Positions 14,730 through 23,690 are shown, counted from the first letter of the stretch. The stretch: 35,357 nucleotides of DNA from an archaeon (GCA_020052735.1 JAGVON010000076.1:1-35357); one strand, 5' to 3'. Program-made: numbers and translations. The notes: generated by a model from the sequence alone, not told the origin.

Positions 14730-16283
14730 ATGGTCCAGGTAAAGCGAGCCCTGCTCAGCGTCTTTGAGAAGGAAGGGATTGTTGAACTGGCGAAATTCCT
14801 GCATGGGCGCGGGGTGGAAATCATTTCCAGCGGCGGGACCGCGAAGGCGCTCTCAGAGGCAGGAATACCCGTGGTGGAAGTATCTACTCTTACCGGTTTT
14901 CCTGAGATGATGGGGGGAAGGGTGAAGACGCTCCATCCGAAGATTCATGGCGGCATCCTTGCTGACAGGAGGAAGAAGGAACACCTTGCAGAGGCGAAGA
15001 AGCTCGGGATCGGGCTGATAGACCTGGTTGTGGTCAATCTTTATCCATTTGAGAAGGTGGTGGCCAAGGGCGCGCCCCACGATGAGATTATTGAGATGAT
15101 TGATATAGGCGGGCCTGCTCTTGTGCGGGCTGCGGCAAAGAATTACAAGAGCGTTGCGGTCGTGGTGAGCCCAAAGAGATATGCGGGCATAATGGAAGAG
15201 ATGAAGAAGGACGGGAAGATTAGCGAGAAGATGCGGGAGGAGCTCGCGCTTGAGGCGTTTGAGCGCATTTCCCATTATGATATTGTAATAGAGGGGTACA
15301 TGCGGAAGGCATTCGGGCTGGGAGGGGATTTCCCGGAAGTGCTCAACCTCTCGCTGAACAAGATACAGGATTTGAGGTATGGGGAGAACCCGCACCAGCA
15401 GGCGGCGTTCTACAAGGACCCTAAATTCTTCCAGCCATGCGTGGCGAGCTCGGAGCAGCTGCAGGGGAAAACCCTTTCCTACAATAATATACTGGACACT
15501 AATTCCGCATTTGAACTGGTGAAGGAATTTGAGGAGCCCACCGCCGTGGTTGTGAAGCACAATAATCCTTGTGGGGTTGCTTCGCACGAGGATATCGCGG
15601 AAGCATATAGGATTGCGAAATCCGTGGACCCGGAAGCGGCCTTCGGGGGCGTGATTGCGGTCAATACGGAAGTTACCCTGAAATTGGCTAAGGAGGTGAT
15701 GAGCACTTTTGTAGAAGTTATTGTTGCGCCTTCCTACTCCAAAGAAGCGCTCGCGGAATTCAAGGGGAAGAAGAATTTGCGCGTGATGGAAGTGAAAGAT
15801 GGGAATGTGAAGAGGCAGCCGTACAGGGAATACCGTTCCGTGGTTGGCGGGCTGCTGGTGCAGGATGCGAACGTTAAATTGCTGGAGGGCGAGCCCAAGA
15901 TTGTTACGAAGAGGGCGCCCACCCCTGTGGAGAGGGAATCCCTTTATTATGCGTGGAAGATTGCGAAGTATGTGAAATCCAATGCAATAGTATATGCACG
16001 GGGAAAACGCGCCGTGGGGATTGGGGCAGGGCAGATGAAGAGGATTGATGCCGCTAAATTGGCGGCGATGAATGCTAAATCGTTTGGGGAGGATTTGAAG
16101 GGTGTGGCGATGGCCAGCGATGCCTTCTTCCCTTTCAGGGACGGGATAGATTATGCCGCTTCCCTAGGGGTTACGGCGATTATACAGCCGGGCGGCTCAA
16201 TCAAGGACGCAGAAGTGATTAAGGCGGCGGACGAGCATAACATTGCCATGCTCTTCACCGGGGTTAGGCATTTCAGGCACTAA
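14730..16283 (+). CDS. purH: Bifunctional AICAR transformylase / IMP cyclohydrolase
   Basis: This enzyme performs the last two steps of IMP synthesis: formyl transfer from 10-formyl-tetrahydrofolate to AICAR, then ring closure. Its 517 aa match the usual length. Residues 1 to about 190 are the MGS-like cyclohydrolase domain (ISSGGTAKALSEAGIPV, GRVKTLHPKIHGGILADR, VVNLYPFEK). The rest is the transformylase domain, with RYGENPHQ, the catalytic-region motif VKHNNPCG, AFGGVIAVN and the C-terminal SDAFFPFRDGID and IQPGGSIKD blocks. Many archaea instead use PurP and PurO, so this bacterial-type fused enzyme hints at transfer in the lineage's past. A TATA-like TTTTTAATT lies at 14690-14698. Confidence 0.97.
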   Translation: MVQVKRALLSVFEKEGIVELAKFLHGRGVEIISSGGTAKALSEAGIPVVEVSTLTGFPEMMGGRVKTLHPKIHGGILADRRKKEHLAEAKKLGIGLIDLVVVNLYPFEKVVAKGAPHDEIIEMIDIGGPALVRAAAKNYKSVAVVVSPKRYAGIMEEMKKDGKISEKMREELALEAFERISHYDIVIEGYMRKAFGLGGDFPEVLNLSLNKIQDLRYGENPHQQAAFYKDPKFFQPCVASSEQLQGKTLSYNNILDTNSAFELVKEFEEPTAVVVKHNNPCGVASHEDIAEAYRIAKSVDPEAAFGGVIAVNTEVTLKLAKEVMSTFVEVIVAPSYSKEALAEFKGKKNLRVMEVKDGNVKRQPYREYRSVVGGLLVQDANVKLLEGEPKIVTKRAPTPVERESLYYAWKIAKYVKSNAIVYARGKRAVGIGAGQMKRIDAAKLAAMNAKSFGEDLKGVAMASDAFFPFRDGIDYAASLGVTAIIQPGGSIKDAEVIKAADEHNIAMLFTGVRHFRH

Positions 16284-16302
16284 TTCATTTTGGTGAAAGC
16301 CG

Positions 16303-16767
16303 TCAGCTGCATTCCACAGAATCAATAATCCTGTCCACCATCTCTTTTTTGCCGGTGTAGGCGTCCCTGCCGCACCCTATCATGGTTATGTAGACATTAT
16401 TGCCCTCGCAGGAGAGCAGCCTTATGGAGCCCCTGTACTGGTTGCTCTCGTCGCTTGCCCTAACCTGGAAATCGGCAACGGATGCGCCCACATACTCGTT
16501 TTCTATTGTCAGGCCGTCCACGCCCTCCCATAGCCCCTTGAGATAGGTGACAAATCCGCTGAAGGAGGGCTGGTCCCCTATCTTCATCACGCTAATTTGG
16601 CAGCCCTCGGAGGCGACCTTGAATATTTCGTCCCCTTCGGTCTGCTGCATGGTGCCCGCGGGATATTCCATGCTGAACTGGTCATCCGTGAAGGTTTCCC
16701 ATTTCTGGCCTGCGCATCCGAAAAGCAGCAGCAATGCTACGAACAAGGAGATGTGTGTGGCTTTCAT
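16303..16767 (-). CDS. Small lipoprotein of unknown function
   Basis: This 154-aa exported protein has a signal peptide ending in the lipobox LFGC (Cys about residue 18). The mature part begins QKWETFTDDQFSMEYPAG and ends with KKEMVDRIIDSVEC. That pattern loosely recalls the PsbP/DUF1795-like fold, but I would not assign it. Four further cysteines could form disulfides. The ATG at 16767 lies 28 nt from a TATA box (16791-16799, minus strand CTTTTTATA), so the mRNA is probably leaderless. It converges with purH, with 19 bp between them. Confidence 0.8.
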   Translation of the reverse strand: MKATHISLFVALLLLFGCAGQKWETFTDDQFSMEYPAGTMQQTEGDEIFKVASEGCQISVMKIGDQPSFSGFVTYLKGLWEGVDGLTIENEYVGASVADFQVRASDESNQYRGSIRLLSCEGNNVYITMIGCGRDAYTGKKEMVDRIIDSVECS

Positions 16768-16820
16768 GGAACCGGTTAGGAGAATGCAGATATAAAAAGA
16801 TTGCGGGTTTCGTCGGCTGG

Positions 16821-18332
16821 CTAGAGGTGCTTCGCATACTCTTCCGCGAGAAGGAGATATCTCCCTATTTTGCCCTTTTCCTCATCAGAAGGGTGCTGGG
16901 AGTATGTGAGGCAGGCTATTTTCGCGCGTACGTTGGCGCGGTAGCATTTGTAGTAGTTGAGGAGGGCGGGCATGCCCTCATCTTTGGAGAGCCGGAGGTA
17001 CTCGGAAACGAATAGATTGGATAAGTCCTTCCTCCCGTACGCATCCAAATCCATGGCCATGAAGCCGATGTCCGCAGAGGTGTCGGTATAGCGGAAGCCC
17101 TTGTTGAACTCTATGCAGTCAAAGATTGCGATGGGCTCCGTGAGGAAGATATTCCCGGAGTGCAAATCCCCGTGGCAGTCGCGGATGAAGCCCTTCTCCT
17201 GCCTCCGGAGAAACAGAAAATGATTTTTGCGGACGAATTCCGCGGCTTTATCCAAAATAAAATCCACTTTGTTTCCCATTCCGCTGGCCTTTTCCGCGGT
17301 TTCGCGCACTCCTTTTAGGTCCGCGAACTGTTCGGCAACCATTTCCGGGGAATTGTATCTGCAGTCTTCTATCACTTCTATTTTGGAATGGAACTCCGAG
17401 ATGATTTTGGCTATTGAGCGGATGTGCGCCTCAGCGACTTCCCCTTTTGCGAGCATGAGGGACATCATTTTCCCATAAGGGAGCTGCCTCATCTTCACCG
17501 CATAATCAATTGGAAATCCTGAGCCGCCGAAAGATGGGTGCGAATTCATGGATACAGGGACTACGCCCAGATAAACGTCGGGGCAGAGGCGCCTGTTCAG
17601 GCGCACCTCCTCTTCGCAGAGGGCTTTCCTCCTCCCGCGGGTGGAGAAGTCCAGGAACGAAAACTTCACGGGCTTCTTTATCTTGTATGCGTATTCTCCT
17701 GTTAGAAAAACCCAGGAGATGTGCGTCTGGAGGAGTTTGATGCTGGAAGCGTGGGGCGGGGTGCTGGGTGCTGTGTGCTGGGTGCCGGGAAAGGGGTGCG
17801 GGAAAGCGGAGGGGGATTGGAGCTGCGGAAGGAGAGGGGATATTCCGGAAACGGAACTGAGGATTGTGCGCAGGGATTCCTCCACCGGAAGGGAGGTGTC
17901 TATCGTGATGCGTTCTTCGGTAAAGGGCTCAAATGCCTTCGTCACTATGAGGTATTCCTCATACTTCGCCTCGCTGCCCCCTCCCCTGCGGCCCGAAAGC
18001 CGTTCCTTCACCTTTTCTTCGGGAAGGGTGCACTCTACGATGAAGAAATCCGTCCCTGCCTTTTCCGCGGCTTCCTTCATGCTTTTCCTCAAGCTTTCCT
18101 TGTAGAAGGTCGCATCAGCAATCACATTTTTGCCTTCGGAAAGGGAGAAGGAAACCTGCGCGGCCATTTCCGAATAGACGCGGGCCTTTTCCTCTTCCGA
18201 GTATGTGCGCTCCTTCAGCAGTTTTTGGCGGATCAAATCGGAGCTTACGTGCGCGGCGCCCAGCCTGGAGGAGAGCTCGCGGGAAATCCTGCTCTTCCCG
18301 GTCCCCGGAAGGCCTGCGACGAGTATGAGCAT
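16821..18332 (-). CDS. Two-domain kinase: P-loop kinase fused to an APH-like kinase
   Basis: Residues 1-165 are a P-loop nucleotide kinase-like domain (COG0645-like) with Walker A GLPGTGKS (7-14), the VSSDLIRQKL and VIADATFYKE segments, and an arginine-rich lid. A low-complexity Pro/Ser/His linker follows (165-197). Residues 198-503 are an aminoglycoside-phosphotransferase-fold domain of the COG2187 type: THISWVFLTGEYAYKIKKPVKFSFLDFS, LNRRLCPDVYLGVVP, the catalytic loop HGDLHSGN (387-394) and the metal-binding IFDCIEFN (Asp405). Both kinase folds therefore appear intact; the substrate is unknown. In the bacterial fusions I know, the APH-like half comes first, so the order here is reversed. 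It lies 24 bp downstream of the P-type ATPase gene, in the same operon. Confidence 0.88.
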   Translation of the reverse strand: MLILVAGLPGTGKSRISRELSSRLGAAHVSSDLIRQKLLKERTYSEEEKARVYSEMAAQVSFSLSEGKNVIADATFYKESLRKSMKEAAEKAGTDFFIVECTLPEEKVKERLSGRRGGGSEAKYEEYLIVTKAFEPFTEERITIDTSLPVEESLRTILSSVSGISPLLPQLQSPSAFPHPFPGTQHTAPSTPPHASSIKLLQTHISWVFLTGEYAYKIKKPVKFSFLDFSTRGRRKALCEEEVRLNRRLCPDVYLGVVPVSMNSHPSFGGSGFPIDYAVKMRQLPYGKMMSLMLAKGEVAEAHIRSIAKIISEFHSKIEVIEDCRYNSPEMVAEQFADLKGVRETAEKASGMGNKVDFILDKAAEFVRKNHFLFLRRQEKGFIRDCHGDLHSGNIFLTEPIAIFDCIEFNKGFRYTDTSADIGFMAMDLDAYGRKDLSNLFVSEYLRLSKDEGMPALLNYYKCYRANVRAKIACLTYSQHPSDEEKGKIGRYLLLAEEYAKHL

Positions 18333-18356
18333 GCAGGGATTTGGGGCGCGTTATTT

Positions 18357-20897
18357 TTAATCGTGATTATATCTCGCATAATAGACCTTCTTTGAGATTT
18401 CCACTACCAGGACGTATGCGAGGACTATTCCGAACACAACCCCCAGCTCAAACAGGGTGAGGGGCTGGAACTGGAATATTATCCCTATGGGCAGGGTGAC
18501 CAGCAACACCGAAACGGCCACGATTATGAGCGTGAGCAGAATGAGGAGCGGGCTGGGCATGGACTTGTAGAAGGGCTTCATCGTGCGTATAGCAAATACA
18601 ACGAGGATTTCGGAGAGGAGGGATTCCAGGAACCATATGGTGTGGAACACGGTTTCGCCTGCGCCGAGCACAAGGATGATGAATGCAATGGTGAGGACGT
18701 CAAATACCGAGCTTATCAGCCCAAAGAATATCATGAAACGGACTATCCCCTTTATGTCCCACCTGCGTGGCTTCTTCAGCTCGTCCTTGTCCACGTTGTC
18801 CGTGGATACGGAGACCATAGGGATGTCTGAAAGGAAATTGTTGAGGAGTATCTGGGAGGGCAGGAGGGGGATGAAGGGAAGGAAGAGCGAAGCGGCGGAG
18901 AGGGTGAACATGTTCCCGAAATTGGCGCTTATGGTGTTCCTTATGTATTTCATTATGTTGCTGAAGGTCATCCTGCCCTCGGAGATGCCGTTCGCGACCA
19001 CGTTCAGGGATTTGCGGAGGAGCACTACGTCCGAGGCCTCCTTCGCGATGTCCGCCCCGTTCTTCACCGATATGCCCACGTCCGCCGCCTTGAGCGAGGG
19101 GGCGTCATTCACGCCGTCGCCCATGAAGCCCACAATGCGGCCGTTTGCGCGGAGCGCATTGACAACGCGGAGCTTGTCCGAGGGGCTCATGCGCGCATAT
19201 ATATTGTAATTCTTCACGGTCTCCTGCAATTCTTCGTCATCCTGGGATTCCACCTCCGCGCCGGTGAATATCCTTTCCGCGGCGTTCTGCACGCCCACCT
19301 GGGCGCATATGCCTGCGGTGACCTCCGGCCCGTCCCCTGTGAGCACATACACCTCAACGCCCAGCCGCCTGAGGTGGTCAAGGGCGGGAAGAGTGTCCTT
19401 CTTCGGCGGGTCCAGGAGTATGAGGAAGCCCATGAACACCATCCCCTCCTCGTCTTCCTTTGAGTATTCCTCCTTCTTCCCGGGCTTTTTGTATGCGACG
19501 GCGATTACGCGGTAGCCGTCCTCCCCGAACTTGTTATACATCCCTTCTAGCTTTTTGGAGTATGGGCGGATTGGGATTTCCTTCCCGGAGATAAGAAGCT
19601 TGGAGCATATGGGAAGCACGGTCTCCGGGGCGCCCTTCGTGATGAGCAGCCTGCCCTTTGAATTGTCAACTACTACGCCCATGCGCTTGCGCTCATAATC
19701 AAATGCGATTGTTTCAACCGGCGCGTATCCTTTAAGCCGCTCAATCTGGAATCTTTCCAATGCATATTTCCAGACGGCGGAGTCTATCGTGCCGCCCTTC
19801 ACGTGGCCGTGCTGGATGACTGCGGAGTTGCATAAGAGGGAATACAGGAGTATCTCATCGTTTTCATTCCCCATCGCGTCCAGGTAGCGGATCAGCGAGA
19901 CCTCGTTCTCGGTGAGGGTGCCGGTCTTGTCCGCGCACAATATGTCTATGTTGCCAAGGTCCTCTATTGAGTCAAGGCGCTTTACGATTACATGCTTCTC
20001 CATGAGGCGCATCGCGCCGTGGGAGAGCCCTATGGTTATTATTATGGGAAGGAGCTCCGGGGTGATGCCCACCGCGATTGCGAGGGCGAAGAGGAATGAG
20101 ACGAGCAGCCCGTGGCCCAGAAGTGAATTGATTATGAAGACAAACAGCGTCATTACGAGGATTACCTTCAGGAGCGTGTTGCCGAAGGAGCGGATGCTCT
20201 TCTCAAAATCCGTCTGCGGGGCGGGCGCCTTGAGCGCGGCGGATTCCTTCCCCATGTATGTGGCCCTGCCCGTGGAAACCACGATTGCCTTCCCTGAGCC
20301 ATATGTGATGCTGGAGCCCATCAGGAGCATGTTTTGGCCGGAGGCCTGGGGGCCGCCCTGGGCAGGGAGCGCATCCTTCGCCACGGGATTGGATTCCCCG
20401 GTGAGCGCCGCTTCGTTTGTTTCCAGCTGGTGCGCCTCAATGATGCGCGCGTCCGCGGGCACTATGTCCCCTATGGAGATGAGGACTATGTCTCCGGGAA
20501 CGAGGAACTTCGTGTTCATCTCCACAATCTGGCCGTCGCGCACCACGTGCGCGGACATTGAAACGTATTTTCTCAGCTCTTCCAGCGCCTTCTCCGAGCG
20601 GTATTCCTGCACGAAACCTAGGACGGCATTTACGAACACTATTATGAAAATGATGATTGCCTCGGTCGTGTCGCCGAGGAGGAACGCGATTATTGTCGCA
20701 ACGATTAGGATGTAGATGAGGGGGTTCTGGAACTGGGATACGAGGATGCGGGGAATTGTTTTCCGGTCCGGCGGCTCCAGCTCGTTCGTCCCGTACTTTT
20801 GGAGGCGGAGCTTGGCTTCCTTGGAGGATAAGCCGTCGCTGGATGTGGCCAGTGAAGAGAACAGCTCCGCGGGCTGCATCTTCCGGTATTCCTCCAT
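18357..20897 (-). CDS. mgtA: MgtA-like P-type ATPase (P3B, magnesium type)
   Basis: This is an ATP-driven cation pump, probably for Mg(II) import. Seen in 846 aa: the actuator motif LTGES (165-169), the fourth-helix motif VGITPELLP (276-284), the phosphorylation site DKTGTLT (Asp323), the nucleotide-binding KGAPE and the hinge GDGVNDAPS. The C-terminal stretch DIPMVSVSTDNVDKDELKKPRRWDIKGIVRFMIFFGLISSVFD is characteristic of MgtA/MgtB rather than of Ca or H pumps, so substrate class is fairly secure. A TATA box (20915-20928, minus strand CCTTTTTTACCTTA) sits about 25 nt before the ATG at 20897. No leader riboswitch is possible if it is leaderless, unlike in enteric bacteria. Confidence 0.9.
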   Translation of the reverse strand: MEEYRKMQPAELFSSLATSSDGLSSKEAKLRLQKYGTNELEPPDRKTIPRILVSQFQNPLIYILIVATIIAFLLGDTTEAIIIFIIVFVNAVLGFVQEYRSEKALEELRKYVSMSAHVVRDGQIVEMNTKFLVPGDIVLISIGDIVPADARIIEAHQLETNEAALTGESNPVAKDALPAQGGPQASGQNMLLMGSSITYGSGKAIVVSTGRATYMGKESAALKAPAPQTDFEKSIRSFGNTLLKVILVMTLFVFIINSLLGHGLLVSFLFALAIAVGITPELLPIIITIGLSHGAMRLMEKHVIVKRLDSIEDLGNIDILCADKTGTLTENEVSLIRYLDAMGNENDEILLYSLLCNSAVIQHGHVKGGTIDSAVWKYALERFQIERLKGYAPVETIAFDYERKRMGVVVDNSKGRLLITKGAPETVLPICSKLLISGKEIPIRPYSKKLEGMYNKFGEDGYRVIAVAYKKPGKKEEYSKEDEEGMVFMGFLILLDPPKKDTLPALDHLRRLGVEVYVLTGDGPEVTAGICAQVGVQNAAERIFTGAEVESQDDEELQETVKNYNIYARMSPSDKLRVVNALRANGRIVGFMGDGVNDAPSLKAADVGISVKNGADIAKEASDVVLLRKSLNVVANGISEGRMTFSNIMKYIRNTISANFGNMFTLSAASLFLPFIPLLPSQILLNNFLSDIPMVSVSTDNVDKDELKKPRRWDIKGIVRFMIFFGLISSVFDVLTIAFIILVLGAGETVFHTIWFLESLLSEILVVFAIRTMKPFYKSMPSPLLILLTLIIVAVSVLLVTLPIGIIFQFQPLTLFELGVVFGIVLAYVLVVEISKKVYYARYNHD

Positions 20898-21020
20898 GCA
20901 CGGTAATCGGGGAATAAGGTAAAAAAGGATGCGGAAGGGCCGGCGCGGGGGCTGGCTGGAACGGTGCTGCCTGCCTGGGGCATGGGAACGCTTTTAATGC
21001 TCGCGCCCGATTCCTGCCAC

Positions 21021-21773
21021 ATGGCATCCGTCCATGGAAGGATTCTGTTTTCGGCGCTGGCCGCATTGTTTCTTGTTTCGGTTGCATACGCGCAGGCGGC
21101 GGGAGGCGACGCGCCAACGCACGGCACGTTCACCGGCACCGTGAACGGACCGAGGATAGACATAAACTACGTGCCTTGCCCGGACACGAATTGCGGCAAG
21201 ATAGTGCTTGTGCAGGTGGTCTGCAGGAAGGTCATCCTGAAGGATGACGGATGGTTCCCATTCATGCCGAGCGACGCGACGGCCGCATGGACCGAGAAGG
21301 ACGCCTCTACCGTGGACGGCGGGAAATTATGCACGGTGGATTACATCAACAATCCGGTTGAGCCGGAAAAGGGCGAGAAGGATCCATATTACAACGGGGA
21401 CGACCCGCAGGACGGCGGGGACAGGGGGGCTTCCACCGGCTCGGGCAACGCCGCGGACACGAAGAACGCCACCATCAATGACAAGCCGCGCTACGCGGAC
21501 AGGAACTTTGACTGGCTGCGGAGGAAATACGGGGACCCGGTGGGAAAAACCATAGAGAAGGTAACGCTTGAGTTTGAGGTCTGCGCCTTCTGCGCGGAGG
21601 GGAGGGACAGGGGCGCGAATTACGGCTGCTACCGATGGGATTACAACCAGAACCCCGGCCAGGAGGGGGCGGCATCGGATGCGGGCGGGAGCGGCGGGGC
21701 CTCGGGGAAATTCAACGAGGCGCTTGATGCGTGGTCAGCGGCACATGGGTTCAACCTGCCGAGGCCCGGGTGA
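21021..21773 (+). CDS. Secreted cysteine-containing protein of unknown function
   Basis: I do not recognise this family. The ATG at 21021 lies 26 nt from a TATA-like CTTTTAATG (20991-20999). The product of 250 aa starts with a signal peptide (MASVHGRILFSALAALFLVSVAYAQA). The mature region has paired cysteines (CPDTNC, VVCRK, KLCTV, VCAFCAEG, YGCYRW), consistent with an extracellular disulfide-bonded fold, and low-complexity Gly/Asp/Ser linkers (about residues 110-160 and 218-230). Its stop overlaps the start of the following Cys-rich lipoprotein (TGATG), so both are translated together and are probably partners at the surface. Confidence 0.8.
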   Translation: MASVHGRILFSALAALFLVSVAYAQAAGGDAPTHGTFTGTVNGPRIDINYVPCPDTNCGKIVLVQVVCRKVILKDDGWFPFMPSDATAAWTEKDASTVDGGKLCTVDYINNPVEPEKGEKDPYYNGDDPQDGGDRGASTGSGNAADTKNATINDKPRYADRNFDWLRRKYGDPVGKTIEKVTLEFEVCAFCAEGRDRGANYGCYRWDYNQNPGQEGAASDAGGSGGASGKFNEALDAWSAAHGFNLPRPG

Positions 21774-22639
21774 TGGCTATGAAGAAGGAGATTATACTTT
21801 TGGCGGCGTTCGGGGCATTGCTGATTGGCTGCACATTGAGGCTGCCGGATGGGACGGTTGTGGAGTTCCCGCCGGACCTAGGCGGGGGCGCGGCGCAGGA
21901 ATGCTTCTCCAGCGACGATTGCGCGTATAACGAGAGGTGCGCAGACGGCGATTGTGCGCTTGTGCCCGCGGGGGAATGCGGAACCTATTCCAACCACGCA
22001 TGGCAGGATTACGAGTGCTGCGCAAGCCCGGATTGCGGAGCCGGGTTCCAATGCACGGAGAATGAATGTGTGCCGGGCGGGGCACAGCCGGAGTGCGCTT
22101 CGGACTCCGAATGCCCGCAGGGATATGGGTGCGAATCCGGGGGCTGTGTAGAGTTACAGCCCACTCCGGGATGCACGCTGGACAGCGACTGCGCGGAGGG
22201 CTTCACCTGTAGCGGGAATGTGTGCGTGCAGATACCTCTGGAACAGTGGGGCGGCGTGGAGATGAAATTTACATACATAGGGCCGCAGGAGAAAATAGTC
22301 CCCAGTGTGGGGATTTCGGTCGGGGAGTTTGATTTGGCTGGGTTCGGGGGCGGTACCGAAGGGTTTGATTACAGCAACGACTTATATGAGATGGAAACCT
22401 TCAGGGTAACCGAGGAAGAGATGCGGGATTCCGTGCTTTCGGTGTTCTCCCTGGAATTCATGGACTCGGAGAATGCGCCCGAAGACCCCGCGGTATCCTT
22501 CATGGTTTACGACGCGGGGAGCGGAAACGTGGAGGAAATAATCCTGGACAGCGGGCAGGCGGGCATTGTGGCGGAGGCGATAAGGGATTCGCTCACCACT
22601 TCAATAGGGGATGCAGGTCCCCTGGACATATACGGATGA
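21773..22639 (+). CDS. Cys-rich (Dickkopf-like) repeat lipoprotein
   Basis: This 288-aa surface lipoprotein has a lipobox LIGC (Cys about residue 20) and then four cysteine-rich modules at about 43-160, each of the form C-x(2)-D-x-D-C-x(2-3)-G-x(2)-C-x(3-5)-C (for example CTLDSDCAEGFTCSGNVC). The pattern resembles Dickkopf N-terminal or EGF-like cysteine knots. One segment (CGTYSNHAWQDYECC) is almost identical to a segment in the giant protein at 25349-29116. The C-terminal 130 residues form a separate, beta-rich domain that I do not recognise. It starts at 21773, overlapping the preceding stop by one base, and converges with the UbiA gene. Confidence 0.87.
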   Translation: MAMKKEIILLAAFGALLIGCTLRLPDGTVVEFPPDLGGGAAQECFSSDDCAYNERCADGDCALVPAGECGTYSNHAWQDYECCASPDCGAGFQCTENECVPGGAQPECASDSECPQGYGCESGGCVELQPTPGCTLDSDCAEGFTCSGNVCVQIPLEQWGGVEMKFTYIGPQEKIVPSVGISVGEFDLAGFGGGTEGFDYSNDLYEMETFRVTEEEMRDSVLSVFSLEFMDSENAPEDPAVSFMVYDAGSGNVEEIILDSGQAGIVAEAIRDSLTTSIGDAGPLDIYG

Positions 22640-22651
22640 CCTTCGTAATGC

Positions 22652-23563
22652 CTAGAGCTGCGCAAACGCCTGCGTGAGTTCGCCCTGGAGGAAAACCGTT
22701 CCATTCAGGAAATAGAAGAAGATGAAGAAATACCCCCAGATGGCGCAATACGCTATGAGGAGCTTGAACGCCAGCTTTGCGTTTCCAGGCTTGGGGAAGA
22801 TGGCGAGCCAGAGTGAAAGCAAGGTGAAAAGGGCCATGCTGCCCCCGGCTACGAGGGAGATGGACGGGGCGGTTTGGGAGAAGGAAGCGAACATCGCCGC
22901 GTTGGTTGCGAATATGGCGGCTGCGAAAAGGGCTGGCGCCCTCCCCCCGTATCTTGTGGCGAATGTGTCCTGCCCGGATTTCCTGTCGCCTTCCATGTCC
23001 ATTATGGTGGAGATGGCGTGCACTGCGGGCAGGTTGAGCGTGAGCACCAGCATCTTCCAGTCAAACAGGCCGGGGGAGCCGCTTAAGGAATAGGCCAGCC
23101 CGAAGGGGAAGAAACCGTACCCCATCGCGGACAACGAATCTATTATGGGGCGCTCCTTGAAGCGGAGCGGGGGGGCGGAATAGGAATAGGCGAACACCAC
23201 TCCGAGGGCTGCGAAGAGGATGTGGAGCGGGTTCAGGGTTGTTGCGGAAACCAGCACCATGGCGATTGCGGAGAAAAGGCACCAATTTTTTATCCACGGG
23301 ATATCCTCTTCCTGGATTTGCGCGCCCCAGATGATGGATTTCTTGCGCGGGTTCTTCCTGTCCGCTTCCCTGTCATATATGTCGTTCATGCCGTAGATTA
23401 TGAGGGATACGGGGAATGCGAGGATTGCCAATTCTATCCACTCAAGGGCTCCCGTGGGTATGCCTGCGGCCCAGAGCCCCGCCTTGTATGCTGCCACGGG
23501 CCCTATCCAGAAGAGGGGGCGGCTTATCCAGAACGCCTTCTTGAGCTTTTGGAAGAAATCCAT
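22652..23563 (-). CDS. UbiA-family prenyltransferase
   Basis: This membrane enzyme transfers an isoprenoid chain to an acceptor. In archaea the family includes geranylgeranylglyceryl-phosphate geranylgeranyltransferase of lipid synthesis and quinone-pathway enzymes. The 303-aa protein has about eight or nine hydrophobic helices and both aspartate motifs: NDIYDREAD (60-68) and DMEGD (189-193, followed by RKSGQDTFATRYG). YSYSAPPLRFKERP after helix 4 is also typical. I cannot tell the acceptor from sequence alone. A TATA-like stretch (CCTTTTAACAG, 23585-23595) lies about 27 nt before the ATG at 23563. Confidence 0.9.
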   Translation of the reverse strand: MDFFQKLKKAFWISRPLFWIGPVAAYKAGLWAAGIPTGALEWIELAILAFPVSLIIYGMNDIYDREADRKNPRKKSIIWGAQIQEEDIPWIKNWCLFSAIAMVLVSATTLNPLHILFAALGVVFAYSYSAPPLRFKERPIIDSLSAMGYGFFPFGLAYSLSGSPGLFDWKMLVLTLNLPAVHAISTIMDMEGDRKSGQDTFATRYGGRAPALFAAAIFATNAAMFASFSQTAPSISLVAGGSMALFTLLSLWLAIFPKPGNAKLAFKLLIAYCAIWGYFFIFFYFLNGTVFLQGELTQAFAQL

Positions 23564-23652
23564 CGCATCTGTAATGGAAAAAAACTGTTAAAAGGGGCGC
23601 GGGAAGGGGCATTCCAGGCACGGTTGATGGTTGCGGGCCATGGGCGCGCCAT

Positions 23653-23670
23653 ACAATAAATTTATATTGT
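23653..23670 (+). promoter_or_regulatory. TATA box in an inverted repeat upstream of the 29-aa gene
   Basis: ACAATA (23653-23658) and TATTGT (23665-23670) are perfect inverted arms around the TATA core TTTATATT (23661-23668). The core is centred 26-27 nt before the ATG at 23691, predicting a leaderless mRNA. The arms could be an operator. Confidence 0.5.
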
Positions 23671-23690
23671 TTATTGCACAGGACAATCAT

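Noticed and set aside
14853-15587. 244-aa frame on the minus strand
   Set aside because: It lies fully antisense to purH, which is a complete, conserved enzyme.
19912-20715. 267-aa frame on the plus strand
   Set aside because: It is antisense to the P-type ATPase gene, which has every family motif.
20898-21020. Mg-sensing riboswitch upstream of the MgtA-like gene
   Set aside because: The TATA box is only about 25 nt from the start codon, leaving no leader for a structured RNA.
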